From: Moraxella porci DSM 25326
Lineage (GTDB): Bacteria > Pseudomonadota > Gammaproteobacteria > Pseudomonadales > Moraxellaceae
Assembly: GCF_002014855.1 (NCBI RefSeq)
Contig: NZ_MUYV01000010.1
Coordinates: forward strand, 53,379 to 117,378
Length of the DNA: 64,000 nt
Reading direction: 5' to 3'
Shown here: positions 19,839-29,148 of the stretch, in pieces
How the letters are laid out: every line of letters starts with the position of its first letter
Position numbering within the stretch: position 1 is the first letter of the stretch
The notes under the pieces: generated by a model
Told to the model about the DNA's origin: nothing
The model's input: only the letters and a program-made list of their open reading frames with translations
Databases searched by the model: none
Position numbers and translations under genes: made by a program

Positions 19839-20438
19839 CTATTTTTTGGTTAAGTGAATGAACAGTTCTTTGCCTTGGCGGGCGGGGATGGAATTATAAC
19901 AAGGTGCCATCGTATTAATATAAAAATATTCTGAAAACAGTGTCAAATATTCATCAATACTTCCAGAAAAAGGTGGCGATGTCTCAAATTGCCAATCAAA
20001 CAACACGCCGACCAATTTGCCCTCTGTCGCCAATAAGTGATGCATTTGTTTGACATAATCCTGTCGCCGATTGGGATGAATGGCACAAAAGAAAGTCTGC
20101 TCCAAAATCAAATCAAAGGTTAGTCCATCAAGATCAAAGAAATCTTGGCATAATAAATGATCACGGGGAAAATCTGGATAAGCTTTGGCAAATCGCTCAA
20201 GCGGTGCTGTGGCAAAATCCAATAAAAACACACGATCAAAACCCTGCTGGTGCAGATAAGCACCTTCATGAGCATTGCCAGCACCAGCGATCAAGATGCG
20301 TTGATGGCGATTATCAAGCTGATCAATATAGGTCTTGAGCGGTGTAGTGATGCTACCAGCATCCCAGTTGGTCTGACCTTGGTCATAGCGATTTTGCCAA
20401 AAGCTGGCGTGATTGACTTGTGCGGCAGTATCATCCAT
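19839..20438 (-). CDS. TPMT-family S-methyltransferase
   Basis: A 199-residue class I SAM-dependent methyltransferase of the thiopurine/thiol methyltransferase family. Diagnostic are FWQNRYDQGQTNWDAG at the N-terminus and the SAM loop ILIAGAGNAHEG. Bacterial relatives methylate small thiols or metalloids such as selenium or tellurium compounds; the natural substrate here is unknown. The ATG overlaps the end of the thioesterase gene by eight bases, so the two are translationally coupled. Confidence 0.82.
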   Translation of the reverse strand: MDDTAAQVNHASFWQNRYDQGQTNWDAGSITTPLKTYIDQLDNRHQRILIAGAGNAHEGAYLHQQGFDRVFLLDFATAPLERFAKAYPDFPRDHLLCQDFFDLDGLTFDLILEQTFFCAIHPNRRQDYVKQMHHLLATEGKLVGVLFDWQFETSPPFSGSIDEYLTLFSEYFYINTMAPCYNSIPARQGKELFIHLTKK

Positions 20439-21228
20439 GTAGCTGCCTCACCGTCAAAATTTGCTCACTGCGACCAAATGGCCCAAGCTCATCATGCAAG
20501 ATACTACTGGTGAGGCCGATACCATCATCACCGATTTGTTGTATGCTCTGTAAGCCTAGTCGTTTGCCGACGGGTAGGCGATATAGATGAATTTGCAGGT
20601 CTAGATTGGGAAATAGCCACTCAATCGTCTGCTGCTCGATGCGTGGTACGACACCATTGGCGGCATCGACCATACCCATTAACCGTACAAAGTCCGTCGT
20701 CGGCACGCCTTCGACCATCTCAAGGTCATTGCTCAGCCATACCACGCCACGACCTGCACGGCGATCATCGGTGCAGGCCTCTACACTTCGGATAAATCCA
20801 CCTGCCCACTGCACATCCATCGGCCATCTATTATCCGAGATGGCGACTGGTGTATCTTCGAGTCCTGCGACGGCACTTGTGTCACTCATCTGCAGTCGCC
20901 ATGCTCGAGCGGTGATGCTTACTTTGCCTTTGGCGGTCATGACTGATTCGATCAGCTCAATGGTGCGACCTGCTCGGATGGTGCGAGTGGTGATCTCAAA
21001 TTCACCGGCATGAATCAGTCCAAAAATATCTAGGCTTATGCGAGCGATACGCATATCGGTGCGTGGGGAGAAATGTTGTAATTCGTGGCTGATGATGCCT
21101 GTGGCAGGCGCCATGTGCTGTTCGTGCTCATTCCAAGCGCCTTGGGCGTGGTTGGTGCTTATGTAGCGAGCGATGATACTGCCATCGGCTTGTTCTTGGC
21201 GGTCTAAGAATTGATAATAACTTGGCAT
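20431..21228 (-). CDS. Thioesterase-superfamily protein (acyl-CoA thioesterase-like)
   Basis: The 265-residue protein has two hot-dog-like halves. The first shows DMRIARISLDIFGLIHAGEFE and TIRAGRTIELIES, as in TesB-like acyl-CoA thioesterases. The C-terminal half has PNLDLQIHLYRLP and a GIGLTSSILHDELGPFGRSEQ ending, typical of the second hot-dog fold. AGGA lies six bases before the ATG at 21228; an ORF extension to 21309 was rejected. It leads a two-gene unit with the methyltransferase. Confidence 0.75.
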   Translation of the reverse strand: MPSYYQFLDRQEQADGSIIARYISTNHAQGAWNEHEQHMAPATGIISHELQHFSPRTDMRIARISLDIFGLIHAGEFEITTRTIRAGRTIELIESVMTAKGKVSITARAWRLQMSDTSAVAGLEDTPVAISDNRWPMDVQWAGGFIRSVEACTDDRRAGRGVVWLSNDLEMVEGVPTTDFVRLMGMVDAANGVVPRIEQQTIEWLFPNLDLQIHLYRLPVGKRLGLQSIQQIGDDGIGLTSSILHDELGPFGRSEQILTVRQLHG

Positions 21229-21528
21229 GACAAATCCTTTTTTGATAAGTTTACTGGCTTTCCTTATTTGCATTTTAAAAATGGATTTTTTAAAATTGGC
21301 ACTAAGCATTGTAACAAAATAACAAGTACATGGCTAGCGACTTAGTGTGACCCATCATTCCAATTTTTTGGTTATGACAGTTATAAATCCTACACATTCA
21401 TCACCCAAATGTAGTACAATAGTGAAATTTTATAAAAATATCTCACTTTATTAAGCAAATGATGATGCAAGGTGATTGGAAAATTCCATTCGCCGTTTTT
21501 TGGTGCATCAAATACCGTTGGAGTTATT

Positions 21529-22836
21529 ATGAGCTGGTTCCCAAAATGGCAGCCTTATCAAGGCGATATCAATACGCAACCTGTTGCCACCAATGAATAT
21601 TTACCGGTAGGTCAAAGTATCATGCTGGGTCTGCAGCACGTGCTGGCGATGTTTGGTGCGACGGTGTTGGCACCGCTTTTGATGGGCTTTGATGCCAATC
21701 TTGCCATCATGATGTCGGGTGTCTGCACGATTTTATTTTTCTTGATGACAGGTGGGCGTGTGCCAAGCTATTTGGGCTCAAGCTTTGCATTTATTGGCGT
21801 TGTGGCGGCAGCGACAGCACACGCTACAGGCTCAGGAGCGAATCCAAATCTATCTGTAGCACTTGGCGGTATCATCGCCTGTGGTATCTTGTATGCTGTG
21901 ATTGGTCTGATTGTGATGGCGACAGGCACACGCTGGATTGAGAAGCTGATGCCGCCTGTGGTAACAGGTGCGGTGGTGATGATTATCGGTCTAAACCTAG
22001 CACCAGTGACTGTCAAAGGCGTACAAGGCAAGCCATTTGAGCTGTGGATGGCGCTGATTACTGTGCTATGCATGGGGATGATTGCGGTATTTGCTCGCGG
22101 CTTTATGCAGCGTTTGCTACTACTGCTTGGTCTTGTGATGGCGTATGTGATTTATGCGATTGCAACCAATGTGATGGGTTTGGGCGAGCCGATTAATTTT
22201 GGCTTGATTCGTGATGCTGCTTGGTTTGGTTTGCCGAATTTTAGCTCGCCAACCTTTGATACCAACGCCATGCTGATCATTGCGCCAGTGGCATTTATCC
22301 TAGTGGCGGAGAACTTGGGTCATATCAAGGCGGTCGGTGCAATGACTGGCGAAAACCTAACTCCACAGCTTGGCAAAGCCTTCGTTGCTGATGGTGTGGC
22401 GACTGCCTTATCAGCAGGTGTGGGTGGCACAGGCATGACCACATATGGCGAGAATATCGGCGTGATGGCGGTGACTCGTGTGTACTCAACCATCATCTTT
22501 GTGGTGGCAGGTGTGTTTGCGATGGTACTGGGCTTTTCACCGAAATTTGGTGCGATGATTCAGACCATTCCAAGTCCAGTCCTAACAGGTGCCTCGATCG
22601 TGGTGTTTGGTCTGATTACCATTGCTGGGGCGAAGATTTGGATTGATAATAAGGTGAATTTTGCCAGCAACAAAAACCTGATGGTTGCTGCCATCACCAT
22701 CATCCTTGGCACTGGTGATTTTGGCTTAATGATTGGTGAATTTAATCTGGGTGGTATTGGTACGGCGACCTTTGCAGCGATTATTCTGCATTGGTTCTTA
22801 AGCCTACGAGAAGAAAAGGCAGGTCAAGCACATTAA
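21529..22836 (+). CDS. NCS2-family nucleobase permease, RutG-like
   Basis: A 435-residue inner-membrane nucleobase:proton symporter. Its sequence closely follows E. coli RutG from memory, more so than UraA: FPKWQP at the start, FGATVLAPLLMG, GGRVPSYLGSSFAFIGVV, RWIEKLMPPVVTGAVVM and TTYGENIGVMAVT. The substrate is therefore likely a pyrimidine such as uracil or thymine. No other rut genes are nearby, so the role is general salvage rather than a Rut pathway. GGAG lies five bases before ATG 21529. The 300 bases between this gene and the divergent thioesterase hold their promoters but no box I can assign firmly. Confidence 0.9.
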   Translation: MSWFPKWQPYQGDINTQPVATNEYLPVGQSIMLGLQHVLAMFGATVLAPLLMGFDANLAIMMSGVCTILFFLMTGGRVPSYLGSSFAFIGVVAAATAHATGSGANPNLSVALGGIIACGILYAVIGLIVMATGTRWIEKLMPPVVTGAVVMIIGLNLAPVTVKGVQGKPFELWMALITVLCMGMIAVFARGFMQRLLLLLGLVMAYVIYAIATNVMGLGEPINFGLIRDAAWFGLPNFSSPTFDTNAMLIIAPVAFILVAENLGHIKAVGAMTGENLTPQLGKAFVADGVATALSAGVGGTGMTTYGENIGVMAVTRVYSTIIFVVAGVFAMVLGFSPKFGAMIQTIPSPVLTGASIVVFGLITIAGAKIWIDNKVNFASNKNLMVAAITIILGTGDFGLMIGEFNLGGIGTATFAAIILHWFLSLREEKAGQAH

Positions 22837-22931
22837 TCGCTCATAAATAACGCTGATGGTGATGGCTTTGTAATTTTAATGAATTTTAAGATATTTCTCT
22901 AAAATTACGTGATTGTTACTAAAAAATCAGT

Positions 22932-23022
22932 TATAATACGCATTACTTTTTATATTGTATAGTCAATTATAAAAACTGTTGAATTAAGGAAGATGATGGC
23001 AAGTTGCTATCATCTTTTTTTG
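22932..23022 (+). promoter_or_regulatory. Leader of the alanine/glycine symporter gene with internal terminator-like hairpin
   Basis: A TATAAT at 22932-22937 could start a transcript about 135 bases before the symporter ATG. Within it AAGATGATGGCAA (22990-23002) pairs with TTGCTATCATCTT (23004-23016), one wobble apart, followed by seven T. It may simply terminate the permease transcript, or attenuate the symporter if the TATAAT is used. The conserved core of a glycine riboswitch is not seen. Confidence 0.5.
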
Positions 23023-23072
23023 TGCTTTTTTATCTTGGATGGTGATGGGTTGCCATCAAGATGGAGTGTTTT

Positions 23073-24578
23073 ATGTACGAAAATCCACTTTCTTGTACGG
23101 CAAAGCCAAGCTTTGTCGAGATTTTACATTGTACAGTCAATGCCTTTAGCGCACCTTTATGGGATGTGTTGATTTGGATGTTGGTCGGTATTGGCTTTTT
23201 CTTTACTGTTTTCTCAGGATTTGCACAGTTTCGCCTATTTGGTCAAAGTATCAAAACGATGCTTGGCAGCCGCAAAAATGACAACGATGCTGATGGCATC
23301 TCAGGCTTTCAGGCCTTTGTAACGGGTCTTGCGAGTCGTGTCGGTGTTGGTAATGTCGCAGGTGTCGCGATTGCTATCGGTATCGGTGGTGCTGGTGCGG
23401 TATTTTGGATGTGGCTGATTGCCTTGATTGGTATGTGCTCGGCATTGGCCGAGAGCAGTCTGGCTCAGCTATTCAAGGTGCGTGATGAGCATACGGGGCG
23501 TTTTCGCGGTGGTCCTGCGTATTATATCGAGCAGGGTTTGGGTCAAAAATGGCTTGGCTTGGTGTTCGCCATCGCGTTGATCGTCTGCTTTGGCTTTGTG
23601 TATCAGTCGATTCAGTCAAACTCAATCGCGCTTGCGATCCAATCAGCAGCAGGCTGTGTGAGTGAAAATGATGCTTGCCAAGCTGATTGGCAAATTTATA
23701 AGCACGTCGTGGGTGCGGTGCTTGTGGTGATGACTGCGCCGATTATCTTTGGTGGTATTACTCGTGTGGCGAAGATTGCTGAGACTTTTGTCCCTGTGAT
23801 GGCACTGTTTTATCTACTGGTTGCATTGTATATTGTCGGTGTGAATATTGATAAAATCCCAAGCGTGATTTCATTGATTTTTACCAAGGCGTTTACTTTT
23901 GAGGCAGCGGGCGGAGGTCTGTTTGGCTCAATGGTATCGGTGGCGATGATGCAGGGTATCAAGCGTGGTCTGTACTCAAACGAAGCTGGCCAAGGTTCTG
24001 CACCAAACGCCGCTGCCGCTGCCAATGTCAAGCATCCTGTAGAGCAGGGCATCATTCAGATGCTGGGCGTATTTGTGGATACGCTGATTGTTTGCTCGTG
24101 CACGGCGTTTGTGATTTTGCTTGCGGTGATGCCGGAGAATGCTGCTGATTTGTCAGGTGTACAGCTGACGCAGATGGCACTTGAAAGCCATGTGGGCTGG
24201 TGGGGTCAATATTTCTTGGCGTTTGTCCTGTTTATGTTGGCGTTTTCGACCATCATCGGTAACTATGCTTATGCCGAGTCGAATATGCAGTTTTTGAAGA
24301 ATAATGCATTTTTGCTGACTTTATTCCGCATGGCGGTGCTTGGCTTTGTGTATTTTGGTGCGGTGACCAAGGTGGCTGTGGTGTGGGATATGGGCGATTT
24401 GACGATGGGTGTGATGGCATTTATCAACCTAATCGCCATCGTGCTGCTATCACGCTATGTGTTTACACTGGTCAAAGACTATAACGCTCAGCTCAAAGCA
24501 GGCGTGGATAAGCCAGTGTTTGACATCAACAAATATCCAAAACTTGCCCAAAAGGTGCGTTCAGATATTTGGAAGTAA
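23073..24578 (+). CDS. Sodium:alanine/glycine symporter (AGCS family)
   Basis: A 501-residue inner-membrane transporter with about ten membrane segments. Family signatures are GLASRVGVGNVAGVAIAI near residue 85 and the SNEAGQGSAPNAAAAA loop. It imports alanine or glycine with Na+. GGAG is six bases before the ATG at 23073; an in-frame ATG four codons upstream sits on the ribosome site and was not used. It is a single-gene unit with a terminator on each side. Confidence 0.93.
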   Translation: MYENPLSCTAKPSFVEILHCTVNAFSAPLWDVLIWMLVGIGFFFTVFSGFAQFRLFGQSIKTMLGSRKNDNDADGISGFQAFVTGLASRVGVGNVAGVAIAIGIGGAGAVFWMWLIALIGMCSALAESSLAQLFKVRDEHTGRFRGGPAYYIEQGLGQKWLGLVFAIALIVCFGFVYQSIQSNSIALAIQSAAGCVSENDACQADWQIYKHVVGAVLVVMTAPIIFGGITRVAKIAETFVPVMALFYLLVALYIVGVNIDKIPSVISLIFTKAFTFEAAGGGLFGSMVSVAMMQGIKRGLYSNEAGQGSAPNAAAAANVKHPVEQGIIQMLGVFVDTLIVCSCTAFVILLAVMPENAADLSGVQLTQMALESHVGWWGQYFLAFVLFMLAFSTIIGNYAYAESNMQFLKNNAFLLTLFRMAVLGFVYFGAVTKVAVVWDMGDLTMGVMAFINLIAIVLLSRYVFTLVKDYNAQLKAGVDKPVFDINKYPKLAQKVRSDIWK

Positions 24579-24587
24579 TGTGCTAAT

Positions 24588-24627
24588 CAAATAAAACAGC
24601 AGGTTTAATGGCCTACTGTTTTATTTG
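24588..24627. terminator. Terminator of the symporter gene
   Basis: CAAATAAAACAGCAGG (24588-24603) pairs with CCTACTGTTTTATTTG (24612-24627), with one mismatch. Confidence 0.75.
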
Positions 24628-24703
24628 ATGGTGGGTAAACCTGCATCGGAGTGTTGATGCCAATAAATGACAGTATTAAAGCGCACTTAATTGACCACGC
24701 CTC

Positions 24704-24732
24704 AAAAAGCTCATCCATCGATGGGCTTTTTG
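24704..24732. terminator. Second terminator, probably for the thioredoxin-like gene
   Basis: AAAAAGCTCATC (24704-24715) pairs with GATGGGCTTTTT (about 24720-24731). Oriented with A and T on both sides, it ends minus-strand transcription just after the stop at 24740. Confidence 0.75.
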
Positions 24733-24739
24733 GTTGTCA

Positions 24740-25240
24740 TTATGACCACCACATTCTTAATTTTAACGACCATAATGGCGCGATACCAGTAAAGCTTTGG
24801 GTGATTTTGCCATCTTTGATGATGGCGTAAGAAGGGGTGACTTGCCCCTGCCATTGCCGAAAGATCTGCCCATCAGTATCATTAATGGTGTTAAAATCAT
24901 AGCCCTGTGTGCGCATATAGGCATGCAGCACTTCGTCATCACCTGATGAGACAGCCACACCAAGCACCTGATAGCCACTGTCTTTTAGTGCCTGTACAGA
25001 GGGACTGGTGATGCTGCAGATGTGGCACCAAGTTCCCCAAAAATATACCAAAACAGGTGCTTCATGACTGGCAGCCAGTGCATCAGGCACACCCGTCTTG
25101 GCTAGGCCGAGCGTGGGTGCATCGGGCGCTGAGGGTGCGCGCCAGAGGTTGATGGCGGTGTACATCACCATAAATATCAGCAGATAGCTGACCAAAGTTC
25201 GCATCAAGCGAGCGATCGAAAAGGATGGCTTTTTGCTCAT
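24740..25240 (-). CDS. Membrane-anchored thioredoxin-like protein (TlpA/ScsD type)
   Basis: One N-terminal membrane segment (LLIFMVMYTAINL) anchors a periplasmic thioredoxin fold. The active site is GTWCHICSITSPS and the cis-proline loop VTPSYAII, as in ScsD/TlpA disulfide oxidoreductases. Its role is probably periplasmic disulfide transfer. The start at 25240 (MSKKPSF) is chosen over one 16 codons upstream, which lacks family support. It lies 69 bases after fdxA on the same strand. Confidence 0.8.
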   Translation of the reverse strand: MSKKPSFSIARLMRTLVSYLLIFMVMYTAINLWRAPSAPDAPTLGLAKTGVPDALAASHEAPVLVYFWGTWCHICSITSPSVQALKDSGYQVLGVAVSSGDDEVLHAYMRTQGYDFNTINDTDGQIFRQWQGQVTPSYAIIKDGKITQSFTGIAPLWSLKLRMWWS

Positions 25241-25309
25241 GATGTAGCGCTTACCAAAACAAGACGCCCATGCAAGGCACGGGCGCATCCATCAAATGGC
25301 GTGATCAAA

Positions 25310-25633
25310 TCAGCGCTCCAGATACTCAATCTTACCGCTGACACCATCCCATTTCTCGTATTCTGGCAGAGGATCTTTTTTCTCGGTGATGTTCGGCCAG
25401 ATGCCAGACAGCTCTTCGTTGATGGCAAGAAATTCTTCTTGGCCAGCTGGGATTTCATCTTCAGAGAAGATCGCATTGGCAGGGCATTCAGGCTCGCACA
25501 GTGCGCAGTCAATACATTCATCAGGATTGATCACCAGAAAGTTTGGACCTTCATAAAAACAATCAACAGGACAGACTTCGACGCAGTCAGTGTATTTGCA
25601 GCGGATGCAGTTATCAGTTACAACAAAAGTCAT
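25310..25633 (-). CDS. fdxA: Seven-iron ferredoxin FdxA
   Basis: A 107-residue electron carrier. The N-terminal cluster ligands are in [17 protein letters not shown], with [12 protein letters not shown] for the second cluster. Spacing gives one [3Fe-4S] and one [4Fe-4S] cluster, as in Azotobacter-type FdI. The C-terminal half ([17 protein letters not shown]) is the family tail. The start at 25633 gives the canonical MTFVVTDNC; the longer ORF upstream was rejected. Confidence 0.93.
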   Translation of the reverse strand: MTFVVTDNCIRCKYTDCVEVCPVDCFYEGPNFLVINPDECIDCALCEPECPANAIFSEDEIPAGQEEFLAINEELSGIWPNITEKKDPLPEYEKWDGVSGKIEYLER

Positions 25634-25817
25634 AATAGTACCTTGGCTTATTGGCTCGGACAGGGATTGTGCCAGTGTTGCGTAATTACTGGCAAATAAA
25701 CGAGTTGGGCAACATACACCCATAGACAGTGTATTTTAGCTTGTTTGTGCGATTTTCTCAAACAAAACCGTCACATTTGTTATGCCAAAAGCGAAAAAAG
25801 ACCGCAATATATGGCAA

Positions 25818-25856
25818 AAGCTCTAAGTAATCGCAAATAAGAATTACTTAGAGCTT
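25818..25856 (-). terminator. Long hairpin after the DUF697-like gene
   Basis: AAGCTCTAAGTAAT (25818-25831) pairs perfectly over 14 bp with ATTACTTAGAGCTT (25843-25856). On the minus strand it is followed by TTTT. It lies 50 bases after the stop of the upstream minus-strand gene and before fdxA. Confidence 0.65.
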
Positions 25857-25905
25857 AAGAGTTGGTCTGCTAAGCTATAAACTTAAGCAAAGTGATCAAA
25901 AGTCA

Positions 25906-26406
25906 TTAGCCAGCGACACTGTCACGCTGTGCTTGCTTGGCAAGCTTATAGCACTCTTCGATATGATCAAAGGCAATTTTCTTAAAAATCATATAGCCCA
26001 AGCTTGCTGCGACCATTGAGCCACCCAGCGGAATGTATTTGCTGACTTGCTTGCCGATAAAGCGACCACCAAAACCTTGTACGGTCTTATTCACCACGCC
26101 GCGTGCTGCGACCAGACCACCGATGGCCATGATGCGCTCTTTTATGCTTTGCTTGCGTGCTTCTTCGGTTGATTTATCCAAATCGGCAGCATCTGCCAAG
26201 CCAAAGCGCTCAGTAATCTCAGGCAATAGCTTGGTAAGCATCGCCACATCGACCGCCACATCCAAAAAAGGCAATGGAATCACCGCAACGCCAGCAGAGA
26301 CCTTGGCGCGTGATTTTGCTAAGGCTTGGCACTGGGCGCGAATCTGTTCTAGATTTAAGGTTGGGTCGATATTTTTGGCGACGGGTTGGCTGACTGAAGT
26401 TAGCAT
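25906..26406 (-). CDS. Small membrane-associated protein, DUF697-like
   Basis: The 166-residue protein has hydrophobic glycine-rich stretches: VSAGVAVIPLPFLDVAVDVAML, IMAIGGLVAARG and YIPLGGSMVAASLGYMIFKK. This pattern resembles the C-terminal helical domain of YcjF/DUF697 proteins, but without a GTPase domain. Function is unknown. AGGA lies seven bases before ATG 26406. The 287 bases upstream, to murJ, hold no gene I can support. Confidence 0.5.
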   Translation of the reverse strand: MLTSVSQPVAKNIDPTLNLEQIRAQCQALAKSRAKVSAGVAVIPLPFLDVAVDVAMLTKLLPEITERFGLADAADLDKSTEEARKQSIKERIMAIGGLVAARGVVNKTVQGFGGRFIGKQVSKYIPLGGSMVAASLGYMIFKKIAFDHIEECYKLAKQAQRDSVAG

Positions 26407-26693
26407 AATCATTTCCTTTTTCGTTGTTAATGTTTGAATCCTGTTGGACAAATTGCTCTGTGATGCGCTTGGTGATCGGATTAAATCATCTTATTGAGTC
26501 ATCAACTGCATTTAAGCCGATCCTGTGTGTTTACATTGCAGACTGTCCAAACAGTGTCCATATCTAGTTAAGTTACTTAATATTTTACGGGTATTACCGA
26601 AACTTACAAGTGAGTTTTGTGTGCGCTTTGTATGGCTTGTGTCAATACTGTGACGCTGACTTAAATGTATGCTGCCATCAGGTGTTGGCAGAT

Positions 26694-28244
26694 CTAACCA
26701 TGACGCAACTGCCGCGGTCGAAACCCTGTGGCCAGCAGCACAATGCCATACACCACAGCACCAAGTGCGCAGATGCCTAATAAGATGGCAATTTTTAGCC
26801 ATTGAGCGCCATCCAGCGGATAATATGGCAAAATGGCATACAGTGCCGCCACCATCGCGATGCATGCGATCACAAACTGCAGCGACATTTTTTTCCAATG
26901 AGCGCCAAATCTAAAAATGCCACGGCGGTGCAGTAGGGCGTACAGCAGACCTGCATTGACAAAACTTGCCGCGGTCGTTGCCAGCGCCAGACCGCCATGC
27001 AGCGGCAGTTGCAATAAATAAAACAGCCCGATAAACAGCACGCTAAAAATCATATTAGCAAACACCGACACGATGCCAATCTTCACGGGCGTTTTGGTGT
27101 CTTGACCTGCAAAAAACGCAGGCGCAAAAATCTTAATTAGCATAAATCCCAAGATGCCGCCCGATAATGCTTTCAGCGCAACACCGCTCATCAGCGCATC
27201 TTGATGGGTAAACTGACCACGCACAAATAAAGCATCCATCAAGACATCCGACAGCACAAACATCGCAAGACTTGCTGGCAGACCGATGACGATGATCAAG
27301 CGCGCTGCCCAGTCCATGGTCTTTTTAAATGTGTCATGATCGGACTTCGCGCGGCTAGAGGACAGACTTGGCAAAATCACCGTGCCGATGGCCACGCCGA
27401 TCAATCCTAATGGCAACTCGCTTAGGCGTTCGGCAGCGTACATCCACGATACCGAGCCTGCGATCATCAAGGAGGCAAACACGGTACTAAGCAGTAAGTT
27501 GATTTGGGTAACAGACACACCAAAGATGGCAGGTAGCATCAGCTTTAGAATGCGCCGAACGCCTTCATCGCCAAAGCCCAAAGAGGGCGGTACCAGTAGC
27601 TTTTGTTGCCACAGCTGCGGCAGTTGGAGTAGTAGCTGTAGCAGGCCTGAGAGCGCGACTGCATACCCTAGCGCCATGATGGGCTTGTCAAGAAGCGGAG
27701 ACACCAACAGCGCACCACCAATCATGCACAGATTCAATAAGACAGGCGCAAAGGCTGGCGCAGCAAAGCGTCCATAGCTTTGTAGGATGCTGCCAAAAAA
27801 CGCCGTCATCGAGATGAACAGCAGATATGGGAAAGTCAGCCGAAGCAGCTCGGTTGCAGCATTAAATTTGGTGGCATCGCCTGCAAAGCCTGGTGCGAAC
27901 ACATACACCACCTGTGGCGCAAGCAAAATTACCACCACCGTCAGCACGAGCAGTATCGATGACAGCACGCCTGAGACGCGACTGATGAGCAGCTGCACTT
28001 CATTAAAACTGCGCGTTTCTTTATACTCGGTCAAAATCGGCACAAAAGCTTGGCTAAATGCGCCCTCAGCGAATAAACGACGCAAGAAATTTGGGATCTT
28101 AAAGGCCACCAAAAAAGCGTCCATCAAGCCGCCAGCACCAAAAACACCCATCAGCACCATATCGCGCACCAAGCCTAAAATGCGTGATAGCATGGTCATG
28201 GAGCTGACGACCATAGTCGAGCGAAAAAGCCGAGATTTTGCCAT
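26694..28244 (-). CDS. murJ: Lipid II flippase MurJ
   Basis: A 516-residue polytopic inner-membrane protein of the MOP superfamily that flips lipid II for peptidoglycan synthesis. Family segments are RILGLVRDMVLMGVFGAGGLMDAFLVAFKIPNFLRRLFAEGAFSQAFVP (seen in parts at the N-terminus), and later MYAAERLSELPLGLIGVAIGTVILPSLS. About 14 membrane helices are visible. It is followed in the same direction, upstream, by ampD, which also works on cell wall material. The ribosome site is weak. Confidence 0.95.
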   Translation of the reverse strand: MAKSRLFRSTMVVSSMTMLSRILGLVRDMVLMGVFGAGGLMDAFLVAFKIPNFLRRLFAEGAFSQAFVPILTEYKETRSFNEVQLLISRVSGVLSSILLVLTVVVILLAPQVVYVFAPGFAGDATKFNAATELLRLTFPYLLFISMTAFFGSILQSYGRFAAPAFAPVLLNLCMIGGALLVSPLLDKPIMALGYAVALSGLLQLLLQLPQLWQQKLLVPPSLGFGDEGVRRILKLMLPAIFGVSVTQINLLLSTVFASLMIAGSVSWMYAAERLSELPLGLIGVAIGTVILPSLSSSRAKSDHDTFKKTMDWAARLIIVIGLPASLAMFVLSDVLMDALFVRGQFTHQDALMSGVALKALSGGILGFMLIKIFAPAFFAGQDTKTPVKIGIVSVFANMIFSVLFIGLFYLLQLPLHGGLALATTAASFVNAGLLYALLHRRGIFRFGAHWKKMSLQFVIACIAMVAALYAILPYYPLDGAQWLKIAILLGICALGAVVYGIVLLATGFRPRQLRHG

Positions 28245-28338
28245 AATGATCGGTAATTGCCAAAAATTGAGCTATTTTACTAGGTTTTTGACAATTTTGC
28301 TTAGCTTTGTGAAGATTGATTGATACATTTTGTAAATT

Positions 28339-28947
28339 TCATGCATCGTTTGGGTCGGGTGATTTCATCAGTGCTGCCACCATGACACGCAGTTTTTGCC
28401 AATCAAAATGCACGCCAGGGTCAGTTTTGCGGCCTGGAGCAATGTCGCTATGACCCATCAAATGTCGGCGCGTGGCAGGATAGGCTGCATGGATGGCGGC
28501 GATCACTTGGCTTAACACCTGATATTGCACTGCCTCATAAGGCAGATGATCAGCGCCCTCAAGTTCGATGCCGATGCTAAAGTCATTGCATTCTTTGCGC
28601 CCCAGATACGCTGAGCGGCCAGCATGCCAAGCGCGATCATTAAAATTGACAAACTGTGTGACACTGCCATCGCGCTCGATGAACAGATGTGCTGAGACTT
28701 GTAAATCTTTGATGGTTTGAAAATAGGCGTGATCGTCTGGGTTTAGTTGATTTTGAAAAAAGGCTTTGACATGATGCAGACCTTGGACATTGGTTTGGCC
28801 AAAATTGGCAGGCGGCAGGCTGATATTATGAATGACGATGCCGCTGATGATGCCTGTGGCGTCACTGGGCCGAGCATTGAAGTTCGGTGATGCCAAGAAC
28901 TCTGCACCAATTAAGATGCCGTTTTTGATGCTAAATTGGGTAGCCAT
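28339..28947 (-). CDS. ampD: 1,6-anhydro-N-acetylmuramyl-L-alanine amidase
   Basis: Cytoplasmic zinc amidase that removes the peptide from anhydro-muropeptides in cell-wall recycling. The zinc ligand His is in GIVIHNISLPP. The catalytic loop GHSDIAPGRKTDPG holds the remaining ligands and Lys. FNDRAWHAGRSAYLGR is also typical. The start at 28947 follows GAGA at seven bases and gives 202 residues, near family size. An open frame continues 62 codons upstream without homology. It is divergent from the DUF4105 gene. Confidence 0.93.
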   Translation of the reverse strand: MATQFSIKNGILIGAEFLASPNFNARPSDATGIISGIVIHNISLPPANFGQTNVQGLHHVKAFFQNQLNPDDHAYFQTIKDLQVSAHLFIERDGSVTQFVNFNDRAWHAGRSAYLGRKECNDFSIGIELEGADHLPYEAVQYQVLSQVIAAIHAAYPATRRHLMGHSDIAPGRKTDPGVHFDWQKLRVMVAALMKSPDPNDA

Positions 28948-29148
28948 GCGCATTCTCAATGTGTCTGATGAAGCCAATATCGGATGAATCTGCCGCTCGA
29001 TGAGTGAGACGAGCCTTGCGGCGATGATATTGTAGCACAGATTTGGCCAAGCTTTGATGACAATTTGGGCATGGATATTAGGCATGCTTATGCTACAATG
29101 ACGCTTATGATACTTATTTAAAATTGTACTCATTTAAAAGGATCTCAA

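Noticed and set aside
22837..23072. Glycine riboswitch before the AGCS symporter
   Set aside because: AGCS genes often carry one, but the conserved aptamer core is absent; only a simple hairpin is present.
26512..26898. Minus-strand frame after murJ
   Set aside because: It overlaps the murJ 3' end in another frame and has no family features.
27787..28323. 178-codon frame opposite murJ
   Set aside because: Antisense shadow of murJ, Ser/Lys/Thr-rich, no motif.
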